Shown here in pieces: positions 60,379-61,925 of a stretch of 61,925 nucleotides of DNA; position 1 is the stretch's first letter; each line of letters begins with the position of its first letter. The position numbers and the translations under genes were made by a program. Origin of the DNA: Acidobacteriota bacterium (GTDB taxonomy: Bacteria; Acidobacteriota; Polarisedimenticolia; J045); assembly GCA_017994815.1 (NCBI GenBank), contig JAGOJY010000025.1, positions 1 through 61,925 of the forward strand, in the 5' to 3' direction. The notes beneath the pieces were generated by a model, which was given only the letters and a program-made list of their open reading frames with translations, was not told the DNA's origin and did no database searches.

Positions 60379-60973
60379 GGCGCACCTCGGTGTAGGTCCA
60401 GCCCGGCCCGCCGCGCTTGTCCTTCAGCGCGCGGGCCAGGCACAGGAAGCGCCCCTCGCCGGCCGGCTCGCGCCGCGCCTCGCAGCGCAGCGCGAACAGC
60501 GAGCCGAGCGAGCCGGCGTCGGCCGCCTTCTCGGTCAGGACCACCAGCGCCGCGTCGTGCTTCTGCGCCAGCCCGACCAGCCGCGACTGCAGCGCGGCCG
60601 GGATCTCGGCCCGCGCCCCGACCAGGTCCAGCACGACCAGCCCGAACCCGCCCGAGCGCACCAGCCGCTCCGCCGCGCGCGCCCCCGCCGCCGCGTCCGG
60701 CACGAACACCACCGGCAGGCGCGCGAGATCGACGCCGCCCTCGACGACGTCGGGCGGGAAGAACGTCGCCTTGCGGTCGGTGACCCACGCCGCCGGCTCG
60801 CCCAGCTTGTGCGCCTCGCCGACCAGCGTGAACGCCAGGGACAGCTGCGCCGCCGGCCCGATCCCCGACAGTTCGCTCAGCCGTCCTGCTAGTGAGGTGA
60901 GGTTGTAGGGGCCGCCGCAGCCGGCCCGGCCGACGATCCTTCCTGCTCCTGCCGTTGCGATCCGCTGGTCCAT
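60356..60973 (-). CDS. imuA: RecA-like protein ImuA of the SOS mutagenesis cassette
   Basis: A 205-residue RecA-fold protein that works with ImuB and DnaE2 in damage-induced mutagenesis. Core: LAGRLSELSGIGPAAQLSLAFTLVGEAHKLGEPAAWV at the Walker A place, where the usual GKT is lost (GIGPAAQ). FGLVVLDLVGARAEIPAALQSRLVGLAQKHDAALVVLTEKA follows, matching the Walker B region and the next strand. The N-terminal 25 residues are encoded by a GC-hairpin repeat (GRAGCGGPYN), so the native N-terminus may have been changed by insertion. It starts 13 bases after the lexA stop, giving a lexA-imuA-imuB operon. Confidence 0.88.
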   Translation of the reverse strand: MDQRIATAGAGRIVGRAGCGGPYNLTSLAGRLSELSGIGPAAQLSLAFTLVGEAHKLGEPAAWVTDRKATFFPPDVVEGGVDLARLPVVFVPDAAAGARAAERLVRSGGFGLVVLDLVGARAEIPAALQSRLVGLAQKHDAALVVLTEKAADAGSLGSLFALRCEARREPAGEGRFLCLARALKDKRGGPGWTYTEVRRGPLGLR

Positions 60974-60986
60974 GTCGCGTGTCCGG

Positions 60987-61604
60987 TCATTCCAGGTACC
61001 GCCGCACCTCGATCACCTTGCCCAACACCCGCAACGCGCTGCTGCCGACCACGATCGGGACGAAGGCCGGGTTCTCGGGGCGCAGCACCCAGCGATCGCC
61101 GTGGCGGCGCAGTCTCTTCACCGTGGCCTCGTCCTCGAGCAGGGCCACCACGATGTCGCCCGATTCCGCGCTGGGCTGCCGGCGGACGATGACGATGTCG
61201 CCGGGGAAGATCCCGGCCCCGGTCATGCTCTCGCCCTGGACCCGCAGGGCGAACAACTCCTCGGCTTTGCCCTTGGACGAGCGCTCGACCGGCACGTGCC
61301 CGGCCGGGTTGAGGATCGCCTCGGTCAGGTTCCCGGCCTGGACCGCCCCGAGCAGCGGGATCATCCGCGGGGGCGGCGCCGGCCGGGCGCTTTCCGGGAG
61401 CCGGTAGCCCCGCGAGCGCCCCGGGGCCTTGACCAGGAGTCCTTCCCGGACCAGCGCCTCGAGCTGCGCCCTCGCCGACTCGACCGCCTTAAAGCCAAAT
61501 TTCGCCTGCACTTCCCGGACAGTCGGCGGCTCGCCGGCCGAGAGCCGCTGGCGCAGGAACTCGTAGACGCGGCGGCGGGTCTCGCCTGGGGGGGTGTAGG
61601 CCAT
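60987..61604 (-). CDS. lexA: LexA repressor of the SOS response
   Basis: A 205-residue self-cleaving repressor. The N-terminal winged helix-turn-helix is RRRVYEFLRQRLSAGEPPTVREVQAKFGFKAVESARAQLEALVREGLL. The cleavage bond is A90-G91 (GAVQAGNLTEA), the catalytic serine S126 (VQGESMTGAGIFPGD) and lysine K163 (EDEATVKRLRRHGD). DNA damage and RecA filaments trigger cleavage and free the operon. The ATG at 61604 follows a TATATT sequence by about ten bases without a Shine-Dalgarno site, so the message may be leaderless. It heads the imu operon, an arrangement known from other phyla. Confidence 0.95.
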   Translation of the reverse strand: MAYTPPGETRRRVYEFLRQRLSAGEPPTVREVQAKFGFKAVESARAQLEALVREGLLVKAPGRSRGYRLPESARPAPPPRMIPLLGAVQAGNLTEAILNPAGHVPVERSSKGKAEELFALRVQGESMTGAGIFPGDIVIVRRQPSAESGDIVVALLEDEATVKRLRRHGDRWVLRPENPAFVPIVVGSSALRVLGKVIEVRRYLE

Positions 61605-61614
61605 GGCGAGGGAG

Positions 61615-61634
61615 AATATACCAGACAAATGACT
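61615..61634 (-). promoter_or_regulatory. lexA promoter with possible LexA operator
   Basis: On the minus strand TGGTATATT gives an extended -10 (TATATT at 61620-61615) about ten bases before the lexA ATG. Directly upstream lies AGTCATTTGTCT (61634-61623), an imperfect palindrome (AGTC/GTCT, seven of eight arm bases) overlapping the promoter, a natural place for autorepression. The LexA box of this group is not known to me, so the operator is a guess from position and symmetry. Confidence 0.4.
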
Positions 61635-61925
61635 AAGATGCCCGCTTCAGGTCCGGATCGAAGCTTTCGCCCCCATCTGTCCTGCCGTGCGTCCAAGGCG
61701 TACAGTCCGCTGGACTGGGGCGTCAGGGGGCTTTCGCGCAGCGGGTAGTGAACACACGCATCCGGTTCTCAGGCGGAAGGGGGTAGGTCATGTCCACGTG
61801 CGGGTTCCGGAAAGTTTTGCCGGTCAAATTCCAGTAAGTCTTGCCGGTCCTCAAGTCCCGGGGAGAGCCCCGAGACTGTCGCCGCGGAGACGCCCGAGCG
61901 TCCGCGGCGAGGGAAGGGATGATCG
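61635..61925 (+). mobile_element. Possible left end of an IS21-like element running off the window
   Basis: No complete gene is seen here. Two 13-base repeats, AGTTTTGCCGGTC (61813-61825) and AGTCTTGCCGGTC (61837-61849), are exactly 24 bases apart, like the multiple transposase sites in IS21-family ends. About 70 bases on, GGGAAGGGATGATCG offers a ribosome binding site and an ATG ATC start at 61919, and IstA proteins commonly begin Met-Ile-Asp. Only the first codons are inside the window, so this remains a suggestion. Confidence 0.3.

Overview
The window is GC-rich bacterial chromosome, very probably from an Acidobacteriota-type bacterium. The main clue is three secreted proteins of the acidobacterial VWFA-related family (8035-10230, 44766-46868, 49332-51470). 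High GC, tightly packed genes, a lexA-imuA-imuB-dnaE2 mutagenesis cassette and a classical replication-origin gene order fit this but do not prove it.

Layout. 1-3964: a truncated secreted protein, a secreted beta-helix protein, TatD nuclease, a squalene/phytoene synthase and a small membrane protein. 4110-8042 (minus strand): tRNA(CAT), a zinc-ribbon coiled-coil protein, RNase HI, YggS, DivIVA and imidazolonepropionase. 8035-15735 (plus strand): a VWA protein, a ferredoxin, then an unusual set made of a PLP aminotransferase (frameshifted here), a glutamate-cysteine-ligase-like/M20-peptidase fusion and a DUF72 protein. 15875-20564 (minus): rpoD, dnaG, larB. 20743-21018: an HU protein. 21141-26576 (minus): a biotin-dependent acyl-CoA carboxylase with a PaaK-like adenylating enzyme and a small membrane protein set among its subunits. 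26649-36459 (minus): transaldolase, gyrA, gyrB, recF, dnaN, dnaA. 36460-37098 is the likely oriC. 37099-40535 (plus): rpmH, rnpA, yidD, yidC, jag.

From 40681 on the region is more accessory: PepQ, a 10-TM putative heavy-metal exporter, a PilT-like ATPase, two more VWA proteins around a thioredoxin-fold-like protein and a dienelactone hydrolase, a glycosyltransferase, an SDR protein, tandem Uma2-like nucleases, and the SOS mutagenesis genes dnaE2, imuB, imuA and lexA with a DUF4160/DUF2442 pair inserted.

How it works together. The central block holds replication initiation and topology genes (leftward) and ribosome, RNase P and membrane-insertion genes (rightward) diverging from the origin. 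DnaA has an altered DNA-recognition signature, and the origin region carries CCACAA cores rather than perfect consensus boxes. rnpA has no normal start codon after rpmH, and its frame is open across the whole of rpmH. The right end is an inducible translesion cassette.

Integrity and repeats. Three genes are interrupted: a frameshift near 12101 and in-frame TGA codons at 46230-46232 and 51940-51942. Each could be real decay or a sequence error. Intergenic DNA carries several palindromic repeat families: 23-bp units at 44521-44732, two facing arrays at 57915-58118, GGGCCG...CGGCCCCTAC hairpins, and GGGGAC...GTCCCC hairpins. No CRISPR array, rRNA or intact insertion sequence was seen.
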